From: Muriicola marianensis
Lineage (GTDB): Bacteria; Bacteroidota; Bacteroidia; Flavobacteriales; Flavobacteriaceae
Length of the DNA: 64,000 nucleotides
Direction of reading: 5' to 3'
Assembly (NCBI RefSeq): GCF_014638095.1
Contig: NZ_BMFH01000001.1
Span: 2,117,227 to 2,181,226, forward strand
Part shown: piece by piece, positions 18,206 to 26,595 of the stretch
How the letters are laid out: every line of letters starts with the position of its first letter
Numbering within the stretch: the first letter of the stretch is position 1
Translations under genes and position numbers: made by a program
Notes under the pieces: model-generated
Databases searched by the model: none
Told to the model about the DNA's origin: nothing
The model's input: only the letters and a program-made list of their open reading frames with translations

Positions 18206-18883
18206 GTGGGTAGTAAGAACAAACTCAAACGCTTCAGGGAAAACGAAACTTTTCCCAATGTTGTCCAGCCAAAAAGGGAAGAGATCGTTTCAGGGTCCTT
18301 TTCCCACAAGGGAAAATGGGCAGAATTCTTCGGCAATGACCACCCTCTCATTCTCGAACTGGGGTGCGGCAAAGGGGAATACACCCTTGGCCTGGCCGGT
18401 TTACATCCCGAAAAGAATTACATCGGAATAGATATCAAGGGAGCCAGACTGTGGAGGGGTGCCAAGACAGCCCTGGAGCAAGGCATGACCAATGTAGCAT
18501 TTCTGCGCACACAAATCGACCTTATAGATCAGCTCTTCGCCCCCGGGGAAGTCTCAGAGATCTGGATCACTTTTCCTGATCCCCAGATCAAATACAAACG
18601 GACCAAACACCGGCTTACTAACCTCGATTTTCTGGGGAAGTACAAAAGCATTCTCAAAGAAAAAGGGACTGTTCATCTAAAGACCGATAGCGAATTTATG
18701 CACGGATATACCCTGGGCATACTGCATGCCTCCGGTATGAACGTACTGTATGCGAACCACGATGTCTACCGAAATGAGGGGAGTCCGCCCGAGGTACTGA
18801 CTATTCAGACTTTTTACGAAAAACAGTATCTTGAGATGGGAAAACCCATCACCTATCTAAAATTCAGGTTCCCATTCCAATGA
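18206..18883 (+). CDS. trmB: tRNA (guanine-N7-)-methyltransferase
   Basis: Methylates G46 of tRNA using S-adenosylmethionine; 225 residues. The SAM-binding motif ELGCGKGEYT lies at about 51-60, and the catalytic and tRNA-binding segment ITFPDPQIKYKRTKHR at about 123-138. The start is a GTG: translation from it gives MGSKNKLKRF, the conserved N-terminus of the family. No upstream ATG fits, and a strong promoter lies just before it. It overlaps the LysE-type gene by four bases (ATGA). Confidence 0.93.
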   Translation: MGSKNKLKRFRENETFPNVVQPKREEIVSGSFSHKGKWAEFFGNDHPLILELGCGKGEYTLGLAGLHPEKNYIGIDIKGARLWRGAKTALEQGMTNVAFLRTQIDLIDQLFAPGEVSEIWITFPDPQIKYKRTKHRLTNLDFLGKYKSILKEKGTVHLKTDSEFMHGYTLGILHASGMNVLYANHDVYRNEGSPPEVLTIQTFYEKQYLEMGKPITYLKFRFPFQ

Positions 18884-19518
18884 CCCACCTTATCATCTTG
18901 TTCTTTGTCACCTATTCTGCCGCCTTTATGGCTACCGTGCCTCCCGGTTTGCTGAATATGAACGCAGCAAAAACAAGCGTGGAAAAAGGCAAGTTGAATG
19001 GAGTCGTATTCAGCCTGGGTGTCTCCACCATGATCATGATGCAGGCTTATGTGGCTGTTCTCATCTCGAAATTCCTTTACAACAATCCGGAGGTGATCGA
19101 CCTCTTGATGAAGATCGCCCTGGGAATCTTTGCCTTTTTTGCTATCTATTTCTTTGTCCTCGCCAAGCGTTTCAAGCCCAACAAGATCCGCATCAGCAAG
19201 ATGAGCAAGAAAAACAGCTTTTTTAAAGGCATGCTCCTGGCGGCTCTGAATCTGCTGACTATTCCGTATTACAGCGGACTCAATGTGATGTGGAATGCCT
19301 CGGGATGGATCAAGTTCGAACTCTGGGACATTGCCACTTTCATCCTCGCAGCCGGGATGGGTACTTTTACCGTACTGTATTTGTATACGTTTTATTTCAA
19401 TAAACTAGACCTTAAGAACAAAACCTTTTCGAAGAATTCTAATTACGTACTCAGCGCTTTGATGCTCATACTGCTCGTCATCACGCTGATCCGACTTTTT
19501 TACAGAGACCATGGATAA
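18880..19518 (+). CDS. LysE family amino-acid exporter-like protein
   Basis: A 212-residue inner-membrane protein of the LysE/RhtB translocator superfamily with about six membrane segments and the family-type N-terminal PPGLLNMNAAK segment (about 21-31). It probably exports an amino acid or related small molecule; the substrate cannot be read. It is translationally coupled to trmB (ATGA overlap) and overlaps the next gene by eight bases, making a three-gene operon without an obvious common pathway. Confidence 0.82.
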   Translation: MTHLIILFFVTYSAAFMATVPPGLLNMNAAKTSVEKGKLNGVVFSLGVSTMIMMQAYVAVLISKFLYNNPEVIDLLMKIALGIFAFFAIYFFVLAKRFKPNKIRISKMSKKNSFFKGMLLAALNLLTIPYYSGLNVMWNASGWIKFELWDIATFILAAGMGTFTVLYLYTFYFNKLDLKNKTFSKNSNYVLSALMLILLVITLIRLFYRDHG

Positions 19519-19855
19519 GAAAGGGAAGGATTTTTTTAATCAGGTATACGAGGTCGTAAGGCAGGTCCCCTACGGAAGGGTAACTTCCTATGGCGCCATA
19601 GCGAGGTACCTGGGCACTACCCGAGGGGCGAGGATGGTTGGCTGGGCGATGAATAATGTCCCAGACAGGGAAGATGTTCCTGCACATCGCGTGGTGAACA
19701 GGGTGGGATTGTTAACGGGAAAGCACCATTTTGGTGGGACCAACCTGATGCAGCAACTTCTGGAAAACGAGGGACTCGTGATCGTCGAAGACCGAATACA
19801 GGAATTTGAGAAGCATTTCTGGGACCCTCTGAAAGAACTGGGTGAACCCGATTGA
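19511..19855 (+). CDS. Alkyltransferase-like (ATL) DNA-binding protein, MGMT family
   Basis: A 114-residue protein of the O6-alkylguanine-DNA alkyltransferase DNA-binding domain. It has the helix-turn-helix region VPYGRVTSYGAIARYLG and the flipped-base pocket. The catalytic PCHR motif reads PAHR (about residues 57-60), so the acceptor cysteine is replaced by alanine and direct alkyl transfer is impossible. ATL proteins of this kind bind O6-alkylguanine and hand the lesion to nucleotide-excision repair. It is the third gene of the trmB operon, with an eight-base overlap. Confidence 0.88.
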   Translation: MDKKGKDFFNQVYEVVRQVPYGRVTSYGAIARYLGTTRGARMVGWAMNNVPDREDVPAHRVVNRVGLLTGKHHFGGTNLMQQLLENEGLVIVEDRIQEFEKHFWDPLKELGEPD

Positions 19856-19998
19856 AATCCTATTTTTACCTCGATATTGAAGGATCAAATGGATGGCCTG
19901 CCCCATGCGCCATTTCCGCTTAGTTCCTTCCGAATCTCGGCCCGAAACCGTATCTTTGTTGTTTAGAAAGATTACACATTGAGAAAGGGATAGGCCGG

Positions 19999-21138
19999 AT
20001 GAAACTCGATAAAAAAGAAATACTAAAAGCCCTGGAAACCATCTCCGTGCCCGGAGAGGGTCAGAACATGGTGGAAAGCGGGGCCGTACGAAATATTCAG
20101 ACCTTCGGGGACGAGGTAGTGGTGGATATCACCATCAAAAATCCAAGTCTTCAGGCTAAAAAGAAAGCGGAAGTTTCCATTCTTCAGGCTATTCACAGAG
20201 AGGTCTATGAAAAGGCCAAGATCACGGTCAATATCACTGTAGATGCCCCTGCAAAACCCAGGGCGAATGAGATCAAAGGGGCTCCCATACCTGGTATTAA
20301 GAACATCATAGCGGTGGCCTCCGGGAAAGGAGGAGTGGGAAAATCTACCGTTACGGCCAACCTGGCCGCGACCCTCTCAAAAATGGGATTCTCTGTGGGG
20401 ATTTTGGACGCTGACATCTATGGTCCTTCTATTCCTATCATGTACGACGTTGCCTCCCAAAAACCATTGGCGGTTGAGGTGGGCGGTAAATCCAAGATGA
20501 AGCCGATTGAGAATTACGGGGTAAAGATCCTGTCTATAGGATTTTTCACTCAGCCCAACCAGGCTGTTATCTGGAGGGGCCCCATGGCAGCCAAAGCCCT
20601 TAATCAGATGATCTTCGATGCCCATTGGGGAGAGCTCGACTTCCTCCTGATCGACCTGCCCCCGGGAACAGGTGACATTCACCTGAGCATCATGCAGGCT
20701 TTGCCGGTAACCGGTGCGGTGGTGGTAAGCACGCCTCAAGAGATCGCCCTGGCAGATGCCAGGAAAGGAGTGGCCATGTTCCAGCAAGACGCTATAAATG
20801 TCCCAGTACTCGGGATCGTAGAAAATATGGCCTATTTTACTCCGGCTGAACTTCCCGACAATAAATATTACATCTTTGGACGGGATGGGGCCAAGAACCT
20901 GGCCGAAGACATGGAAGTACCGTTTCTCGGAGCCCTTCCTCTCGTACAGAGCATTCGCGAAGCCAGTGATGCAGGTCGGCCTGCCGCTTTGCAGACTGCC
21001 ACGCCCCTGGAATCCTCATTTGAAGAGATCACCAGGAATGCCGTTCAGGAACTCGTGAGAAGGAACAAAGACCTGCCTCCCACGGAAGCGATCAAAATAA
21101 CTACCATGGCCGGATGTTCTGCCGTTAAAAAGAAATAA
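19999..21138 (+). CDS. mrp: Mrp/NBP35-family P-loop ATPase (Fe-S cluster carrier)
   Basis: A 379-residue Mrp/ApbC-type ATPase involved in Fe-S cluster trafficking. The N-terminal MIP18/DUF59 domain covers about 1-80, followed by the deviant Walker A GKGGVGKST at about 109-117 and LLIDLPPGTGD. The CxxC pair that in ApbC and Nbp35 dimers holds the cluster is missing: the only cysteine in the whole protein is in the C-terminal AGCSA tail. The sequence reads IVENMAYFTPAELPDN where the CxxC usually follows. A TATCTTTG -7-like element lies at 19951-19958. It is followed two bases later by an NfuA-like gene, which supports the Fe-S role. Confidence 0.9.
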   Translation: MKLDKKEILKALETISVPGEGQNMVESGAVRNIQTFGDEVVVDITIKNPSLQAKKKAEVSILQAIHREVYEKAKITVNITVDAPAKPRANEIKGAPIPGIKNIIAVASGKGGVGKSTVTANLAATLSKMGFSVGILDADIYGPSIPIMYDVASQKPLAVEVGGKSKMKPIENYGVKILSIGFFTQPNQAVIWRGPMAAKALNQMIFDAHWGELDFLLIDLPPGTGDIHLSIMQALPVTGAVVVSTPQEIALADARKGVAMFQQDAINVPVLGIVENMAYFTPAELPDNKYYIFGRDGAKNLAEDMEVPFLGALPLVQSIREASDAGRPAALQTATPLESSFEEITRNAVQELVRRNKDLPPTEAIKITTMAGCSAVKKK

Positions 21139-21140
21139 TC

Positions 21141-21380
21141 ATGACTGAAAAGGACCTGCGCCAAAATGTGGAAAAAGCACTGGATGAGATCCGACCCTTC
21201 CTTCAGAGTGACGGCGGGGACATCTCCCTGATCTCTATTGACGATGGCAAAACGGTGACCGTTCGACTGGAAGGAAATTGTGTGGGATGCAGCGTAAATC
21301 AGATGACCCTGAAAAGCGGGGTGGAGATGACTATTAAAAAATACGCTCCCGCAGTAGAAAAGGTGATCAACGTGAGCTGA
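21141..21380 (+). CDS. NifU C-terminal domain (NfuA-like) Fe-S scaffold
   Basis: A 79-residue stand-alone Nfu domain that binds or transfers a [4Fe-4S] cluster through a CxxC motif (CVGC, Cys48 and Cys51). The flanking QSDGGDISLISI and MTLKSGVEMTIKKYAP segments are typical. It is the second gene of an mrp-nfu operon (two-base gap). Since the Mrp partner lacks a CxxC, this protein may supply the cluster ligands for the pair; that is inference. Confidence 0.9.
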   Translation: MTEKDLRQNVEKALDEIRPFLQSDGGDISLISIDDGKTVTVRLEGNCVGCSVNQMTLKSGVEMTIKKYAPAVEKVINVS

Positions 21381-21423
21381 TCGCCCGCTATTCTTTCTTC
21401 TAACCCGACCTTTTCATCATGTT

Positions 21424-23160
21424 TTAGATCCTGGCCTGGTAGGTAAACAGGTTGTAGTACCGGCCTTCTTTGGCAATAAGTTCATCATGGGTCCCGGTTT
21501 CTGCAATCCTTCCCTCTTCTATCACCAAGATCTGATCGGCCTTCCTGATGGTGCTCAGCCTGTGAGCGATTACAATGGTGGTCCTTCCCCTTGTCAGTGC
21601 TGCCAGACTCTGCTGGATCAGACCCTCGCTTTCAGTATCGAGGTTTGAGGTGGCCTCATCCAGGATGAGGATCTTGGGGTCTGCAAGGATAGCCCTGGCA
21701 ATCGCGATACGCTGTCTTTGTCCTCCCGAAAGTTTGATCCCCCTCTCGCCGATTAAGGTGTCCAGGCCGTCTTCAAACCGGTCTGTGAACTCATCTACAT
21801 AGGCAGAGCGTACGGCATTTTGCAGCTCGTCCTCCGTAGCCTTGGGTCTCGGAAACATTATATTTTCCCTGATAGTCCCTTCAAAAAGAAAATCGTCCTG
21901 TAAAACCACCCCAAGGTGTTTCCGGTAATACTTTAGGACGATCCTTGAGAGGTCGAACCCATCGACGGTGATCCTTCCGCTTTGAGGTTTCAGAAAGCTC
22001 GCCGCAAGCCCCGCAATGGTACTTTTGCCCGATCCTGAGCTCCCGACCAGGGCTACCACACTTCCCGGTTTTACCTCAAAACTGATATCGTGCAGCACCT
22101 CTTTCTCTTCTTCGTAGGCAAACGAAACATTCTCAAATACGATATGCCCTTCGATCCGTTTTGGCTTTAAGGTTCTTTGCCCGGGATCCTCTTCTTCCGG
22201 CAAATTCATCAGCTCTTCTGTCCGATCCAGGCCTGCCAGGGCTTCACTTAGCTGACTCCCTATATTGCTCATCTGAACGATAGGTGCTACCATCAGCCCG
22301 AGCAGAAAGGTGAACTCCAGGAACTCACCCAGGGTCAGGGCGTCGGTCATGATCTTGTATCCTCCAATACCCATAATTCCTGTAGTCGCTACTCCCAGCA
22401 GAAAGGTGGAAGAGCTTGTCATTACAGCTGTTGCGGTCAGGCTCTTTTTTACATTTTGGTATAATCGGTGTACTCCGTCCTTGAATACGTCGTGTTCCTG
22501 TTCTTCTGCATTGAACCCCTTGATGACCCGGATCCCGCCAAGGGTCTCCGTAAGCCTTCCTGTTACCTCTGCATTGATCTTGCCCCTGTTCCTGAAAATG
22601 GGACGAATGACCTTGAATGCCTTCAGGGCGACAACGGCAAAAACGGCCAGGGGGATCAGAGCGAAGAGGGTCATGGAAACGCTGATTCGGAGCAGGAGGA
22701 TCAGGGCCACTACTGCCGTGATGGTACCTCCAACTAACTGCACCAGCCCGGTTCCGATAAGGTTCCTCACCCCTTCCACATCGGTCATGATCCTGGAGAC
22801 CAGTTCACCGGACTTCGTATTGTCAAAAAATCGAATAGGCAAGGTTAGGACCTTTTGCTGGACCTGGGCCCTGAGTTCGGAGATCATATACTGAGCCTGA
22901 ACGCTGAGGATCTTGGTCAGGAGGAAGGAGGTCACTGCCTGGACAAGGATGGCCAGGATCACCACGCCGATCAGTACCTTCAGGAATGGGATATCCTTGT
23001 TGGGGATAATGTCGTCCATGAGGTATTTGAGAGACATGGGTGCGACAAAGCTGGCCGCCTTACTGATGACGATCAGGATAAGACCGATCAGCACCAGGTT
23101 TCGCCTGGGCCAGATAATCGTCCTGAATGCGTTGAGGATGCTGACTTTTTTCCCTGCCAT
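21424..23160 (-). CDS. ABC exporter, fused membrane and ATPase domains
   Basis: A 578-residue half-size type IV ABC exporter (MsbA/LmrA-like). The six-segment membrane domain spans about 15-310. The nucleotide-binding domain has Walker A GSSGSGKST (about 371-379), the signature LSGGQRQRIA (about 475-484), Walker B ILILDEAT and the switch HRLS. It works as a homodimer or with another half-transporter to export lipids or hydrophobic molecules. It is a single gene, convergent with the mrp operon. The substrate cannot be read from the sequence or context. Confidence 0.92.
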   Translation of the reverse strand: MAGKKVSILNAFRTIIWPRRNLVLIGLILIVISKAASFVAPMSLKYLMDDIIPNKDIPFLKVLIGVVILAILVQAVTSFLLTKILSVQAQYMISELRAQVQQKVLTLPIRFFDNTKSGELVSRIMTDVEGVRNLIGTGLVQLVGGTITAVVALILLLRISVSMTLFALIPLAVFAVVALKAFKVIRPIFRNRGKINAEVTGRLTETLGGIRVIKGFNAEEQEHDVFKDGVHRLYQNVKKSLTATAVMTSSSTFLLGVATTGIMGIGGYKIMTDALTLGEFLEFTFLLGLMVAPIVQMSNIGSQLSEALAGLDRTEELMNLPEEEDPGQRTLKPKRIEGHIVFENVSFAYEEEKEVLHDISFEVKPGSVVALVGSSGSGKSTIAGLAASFLKPQSGRITVDGFDLSRIVLKYYRKHLGVVLQDDFLFEGTIRENIMFPRPKATEDELQNAVRSAYVDEFTDRFEDGLDTLIGERGIKLSGGQRQRIAIARAILADPKILILDEATSNLDTESEGLIQQSLAALTRGRTTIVIAHRLSTIRKADQILVIEEGRIAETGTHDELIAKEGRYYNLFTYQARI

Positions 23161-23300
23161 CGTAATGTAAATCCGTAATAAAGGAGGGCCTAAGATACTT
23201 ATAATTTGACAGCCTCAGTTGTGGTGGATTCTCCCGGGAAAGAAAATTAGTTTTTCCCGCCTAAGTCGATTAAATTCACGGAGTCTTCAACCTGGAACTC

Positions 23301-25490
23301 ATGAAAAAATACTCCGTCCTGACCGTTATTTTACTGCTCACCTGCCTTGTCTACTCCTGCGGCCGGGTGAGGGAACTCTCTGAATTGGAACGGTGGACAA
23401 CACATGCAGAAAATACGACCATAATTCGGGACAACTTCGGTGTGCCCCATATCTATGGGAAAACGGATGCCGACGCAGTCTTTGGTTTGTTGTATGCCCA
23501 GTGTGAGGACGACTTCAACCGGGTGGAACAGAATTATATATGGGCCACAGGCAGGCTGGCTGAAGTGGAAGGGGAAGACGCACTTTACAGCGACCTCAGG
23601 GCCCGAATGTTCATGAGCCAGGAAGAGGCAGAAGCCATGTACGATAATGCCCCGGAGTGGCTCAGGGAACTGTGCCTGGCCTTTGCGGATGGGATCAATT
23701 ACTATCTCCATACCCACCCGGAAGTAGAGCCCAAACTTCTTACCCGCTTCGAACCCTGGATGCCCATGTACTTCAGTGAGGGATCCATAGGAGGCGATAT
23801 AGAACGCATAAGCACGCGGAAGTTGCAGGCGATGTATGAGAAGGGCATCGAATTTCCGAAATCCGTCGAAATGGAGATCGAAAAGAAGGAAGAAGAATTG
23901 GAGCCCCAGGGGTCTAACGGGATCGCCATTTCCGGAAACCTGACCCAGTCGGGGAATGCCATGCTACTTATCAACCCTCATACCTCTTTCTATTTCAGGG
24001 GGGAGGTCCATGCTGTGAGTGAAGAAGGCCTGAACGCTTACGGAGCGGTGACCTGGGGACAGTTCTTTATCTACCAGGGGTTTAATGAGAAGACTGGATG
24101 GATGCATACTTCTACCTATACAGATGTCATCGATGAGTTTGTGGAAACCGTGGTGGAGCTGGATGGGGAGCTTTTTTATCAATACGGGGAAGAACTCAGA
24201 CCGGTTGAAGTTTCAGAGGTGAAACTGAAATACAGGGATGGGGACAAGATCAGGGAAAAAACCCTTCCCTATTACAGGACACATCATGGGCCCGTTACCC
24301 ATATGGAAGGAGACAGGGTAGTGGCCACTGCCATGATGTGGGACCCGGTAAAGGCCCTGGAACAATCCTACATAAGAACTAAGCAATCCGGCTATGAAGG
24401 ATTCAGGAAAATGATGGACATACGGACGAATTCTTCCAACAATACGGTCTACGCTGATGCGGAGGGAAATATTGCTTACTTCCACGGGAATTTTATCCCG
24501 GTCCGGGACACCTTGTTCGATTATACCCAGCCTGTGGAAGGTAAGGATCCGGCGACAGACTGGAAGGGTCTCCACACGGTAGACGAGAACATCCTCCTGC
24601 TCAACCCTCCCAATGGCTGGATACAGAACTGCAATTCCACGCCCTACACGGCGGCCCTGGAATACAGTCCAAAGCGGGAAGATTATCCCCGGTATATGTC
24701 CCTGGACAGGGAGAATTTCAGGGGCATTCACGCCATAGAGTTGCTTAGAGATCGGAGCGGTTATACCCTGGACAGCCTGATTAAACTGGCCTACGATCCC
24801 TATTTGCCGGCTTTTGAAGCCCTCATCCCCGGCCTGTTTGAGGCTGCGGACAAAACTCGTGGACTGGACACGGAAACGAAAGAAGCGATAGACATGCTCA
24901 GGCAGTGGGATTTCAAAACTTCAAAAGAATCTGTGGCCATGACCCTGGCTCATTTTTACGGGACGGCATATGGGAGGGAGGGATCCAGGCCCTATCCCAT
25001 GAGTGATATGGAGGCCATGTCTTATTTTGGCTCAGAGTCGCCTCCTGAGGAGCGGCTCCGGATTTTTAAGGGTGTGCTCGAGAGACTCAATGCCGATTTC
25101 GGTACATGGAAAATGCCCTGGGGAGAAGTGAACAGGTACCAGCGATTAAACGGTGATATCCGCCAGCCTTTTGACGATGACCAACCCAGTATCCCGATCG
25201 GTTTTGCTTCAGGTCGATGGGGTGCGCTGGCAGCCTACGGGGCCCGTTATGACAACGACACTAAAAAGATCTACGGGACCCGGGGGAACAGTTTTGTAGC
25301 CGTAGTGGAATTCGGGGACAAGGTGAAGGCCAAGAGTATCCTGGCCGGAGGGCAAAGTGGGGATCCCGCATCCCCTCATTTTGACGACCAGGCCCAGATG
25401 TATGCTGATTCGGAATTTAAGGATGTTTTATACTATAAGGAGGATGTACTAAAGAATTCGGAAAGTACCTACCATCCGGGGGAGCGATAG
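23301..25490 (+). CDS. Penicillin acylase family lipoprotein (Ntn hydrolase)
   Basis: A 729-residue envelope amidase of the penicillin G acylase/acyl-homoserine-lactone acylase family. The signal peptide ends in a lipobox (VYSC, Cys20). The alpha-chain region has IIRDNFGVPHIYGKTDADAVFGLLYAQCEDDF. Autoprocessing should expose Ser205 (QGSNGIAISG) as the N-terminal nucleophile of the beta chain, and a downstream catalytic Asn environment (SSNNTVYADAEGNIAYFHG) is visible. Substrates in this family range from beta-lactams to N-acyl amino acids and acyl-homoserine lactones, and none can be favoured here. It is convergent with the next gene, six bases apart. Confidence 0.9.
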   Translation: MKKYSVLTVILLLTCLVYSCGRVRELSELERWTTHAENTTIIRDNFGVPHIYGKTDADAVFGLLYAQCEDDFNRVEQNYIWATGRLAEVEGEDALYSDLRARMFMSQEEAEAMYDNAPEWLRELCLAFADGINYYLHTHPEVEPKLLTRFEPWMPMYFSEGSIGGDIERISTRKLQAMYEKGIEFPKSVEMEIEKKEEELEPQGSNGIAISGNLTQSGNAMLLINPHTSFYFRGEVHAVSEEGLNAYGAVTWGQFFIYQGFNEKTGWMHTSTYTDVIDEFVETVVELDGELFYQYGEELRPVEVSEVKLKYRDGDKIREKTLPYYRTHHGPVTHMEGDRVVATAMMWDPVKALEQSYIRTKQSGYEGFRKMMDIRTNSSNNTVYADAEGNIAYFHGNFIPVRDTLFDYTQPVEGKDPATDWKGLHTVDENILLLNPPNGWIQNCNSTPYTAALEYSPKREDYPRYMSLDRENFRGIHAIELLRDRSGYTLDSLIKLAYDPYLPAFEALIPGLFEAADKTRGLDTETKEAIDMLRQWDFKTSKESVAMTLAHFYGTAYGREGSRPYPMSDMEAMSYFGSESPPEERLRIFKGVLERLNADFGTWKMPWGEVNRYQRLNGDIRQPFDDDQPSIPIGFASGRWGALAAYGARYDNDTKKIYGTRGNSFVAVVEFGDKVKAKSILAGGQSGDPASPHFDDQAQMYADSEFKDVLYYKEDVLKNSESTYHPGER

Positions 25491-25496
25491 GAATTT

Positions 25497-26141
25497 TTAT
25501 TCCTGAACGATAATCAGGGAAGCCTTAGACCCGGTGGAGAGCAGCCATTTGTTGGAATAGATGAGCTGGCCCTTATCGTCATAAACATCTACCTGGGCGG
25601 TATTGGGTCCTGAGGTTCCCTGGTTGAGGGCCTCAAAGTCGAGACGGTTAAAACCCTTGTCGAGGTTCAGGTTGATCCCTTTAAAACTGCCGGTAAGTAA
25701 GATGTTTGGGTCGACTACTTCCCCGTTGGCATAGATCTTAACACGGTCCCCATCTACATATTCGTGGTCCCTGCAGACTACACCCACAAACTTGGATGAG
25801 GTCTTGACATCTCCCAGGTACATATCCCCGTAATGCTTGTTACCGTCCCCTTTTTCCCTTTCCCCTACTTTAGGATCGATATCCATGTCGAACCCCGCCT
25901 GCTTCAATTCCCTGTCCGGGAGCATTTTAACGCCCGGATTCATAGAATCATTGAGATTGGGGGTCTTCCCCATATCGATCACAGAGGGCATTTTCAGGGA
26001 GGCGTTGGGAGTAGGAGTCGCTTTGATGTCCAGGTTTGGTTTAGGCCCGATCTTCAAAGGCTGGGTCTTGGGAATATCGGTCTGTGACATTCCAAACACC
26101 GTTCCTCCAAGGATCAAAATGAAAGTAATAAAGGCCTTCAT
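25497..26141 (-). CDS. Secreted hypothetical protein
   Basis: A 214-residue protein that I do not recognise. It has a signal peptide (about 1-19, MKAFITFILILGGTVFGMSQ). A Pro/Lys/Asp-rich, probably disordered region follows to about residue 105, and then a beta-rich C-terminal half containing VGVVCRDHEYVDGDRVKIY and LNLDKGFNRLDFEAL. The C-terminal half has the look of a small extracellular beta-sandwich. No lipobox or T9SS sorting domain is seen. It stands between the acylase and the complex I operon, on the same strand as the latter but 91 bases beyond its last gene. Confidence 0.75.
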   Translation of the reverse strand: MKAFITFILILGGTVFGMSQTDIPKTQPLKIGPKPNLDIKATPTPNASLKMPSVIDMGKTPNLNDSMNPGVKMLPDRELKQAGFDMDIDPKVGEREKGDGNKHYGDMYLGDVKTSSKFVGVVCRDHEYVDGDRVKIYANGEVVDPNILLTGSFKGINLNLDKGFNRLDFEALNQGTSGPNTAQVDVYDDKGQLIYSNKWLLSTGSKASLIIVQE

Positions 26142-26232
26142 GGCAGTACTTTAGGAATATAAAGGTAACAAATACCCTGCCAGGGAGATATAAATCCCTG
26201 TTAAATTCGACCAATGTAATGGGGCTTACCTG

Positions 26233-26589
26233 TTACTCAACTTCAGGATTGTGCCCTTCTTTAGAGGGTTTTTCGTCCCAGTATTGAGGGCGGGTGTCCT
26301 CGGTTTGCTGATTCCAATAGGCCGGGGTTACCTTTCTGCCGTCCGGGGTCCTGAGTTTACGCTGGTAGACCCAGATAGTGGGGTTGAAAACCATATCAGT
26401 CACGGCAACTGTATAGAGCTGAGGATCTTCCTCACTCTTCCTTTTTTCTTCTTCGGTCAGGACTTCGAATCCGTTGTGTTCCAGGAGTGCTTTCAGAAAA
26501 TCCCTTCGGTTGGCATCTACTCCTTTTTCCACAAAGGTCACCCGTGTATCTTCAATACTCCCGAACATGTGTTTTCCTGCTAAGCTCAT
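26233..26589 (-). CDS. Unknown small protein ending the kor-nuo operon
   Basis: A 118-residue soluble, charged protein without a recognised domain. An N-terminal alpha/beta part (residues 1-50, with RRDFLKALLEHNGFEVLTEEE) is followed by two strand-like stretches (LYTVAVTDMVFNPTIWVYQR) and a polar tail rich in Trp, Pro and Glu. There are no cysteines, no signal peptide and no membrane segment. It begins six bases after the nuoN stop, so it is almost certainly co-translated with complex I. It could be an accessory or assembly factor or simply a hitchhiker; position is the only evidence. Confidence 0.72.
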   Translation of the reverse strand: MSLAGKHMFGSIEDTRVTFVEKGVDANRRDFLKALLEHNGFEVLTEEEKRKSEEDPQLYTVAVTDMVFNPTIWVYQRKLRTPDGRKVTPAYWNQQTEDTRPQYWDEKPSKEGHNPEVE

Positions 26590-26595
26590 TTCATA

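Noticed and set aside
19875-19890. TGAAGGATCA near the mrp promoter as a further CRP/FNR-type site
   Set aside because: The half-site spacing is wrong (10 instead of 12 bp) and no -7 element lies 23 bp away.
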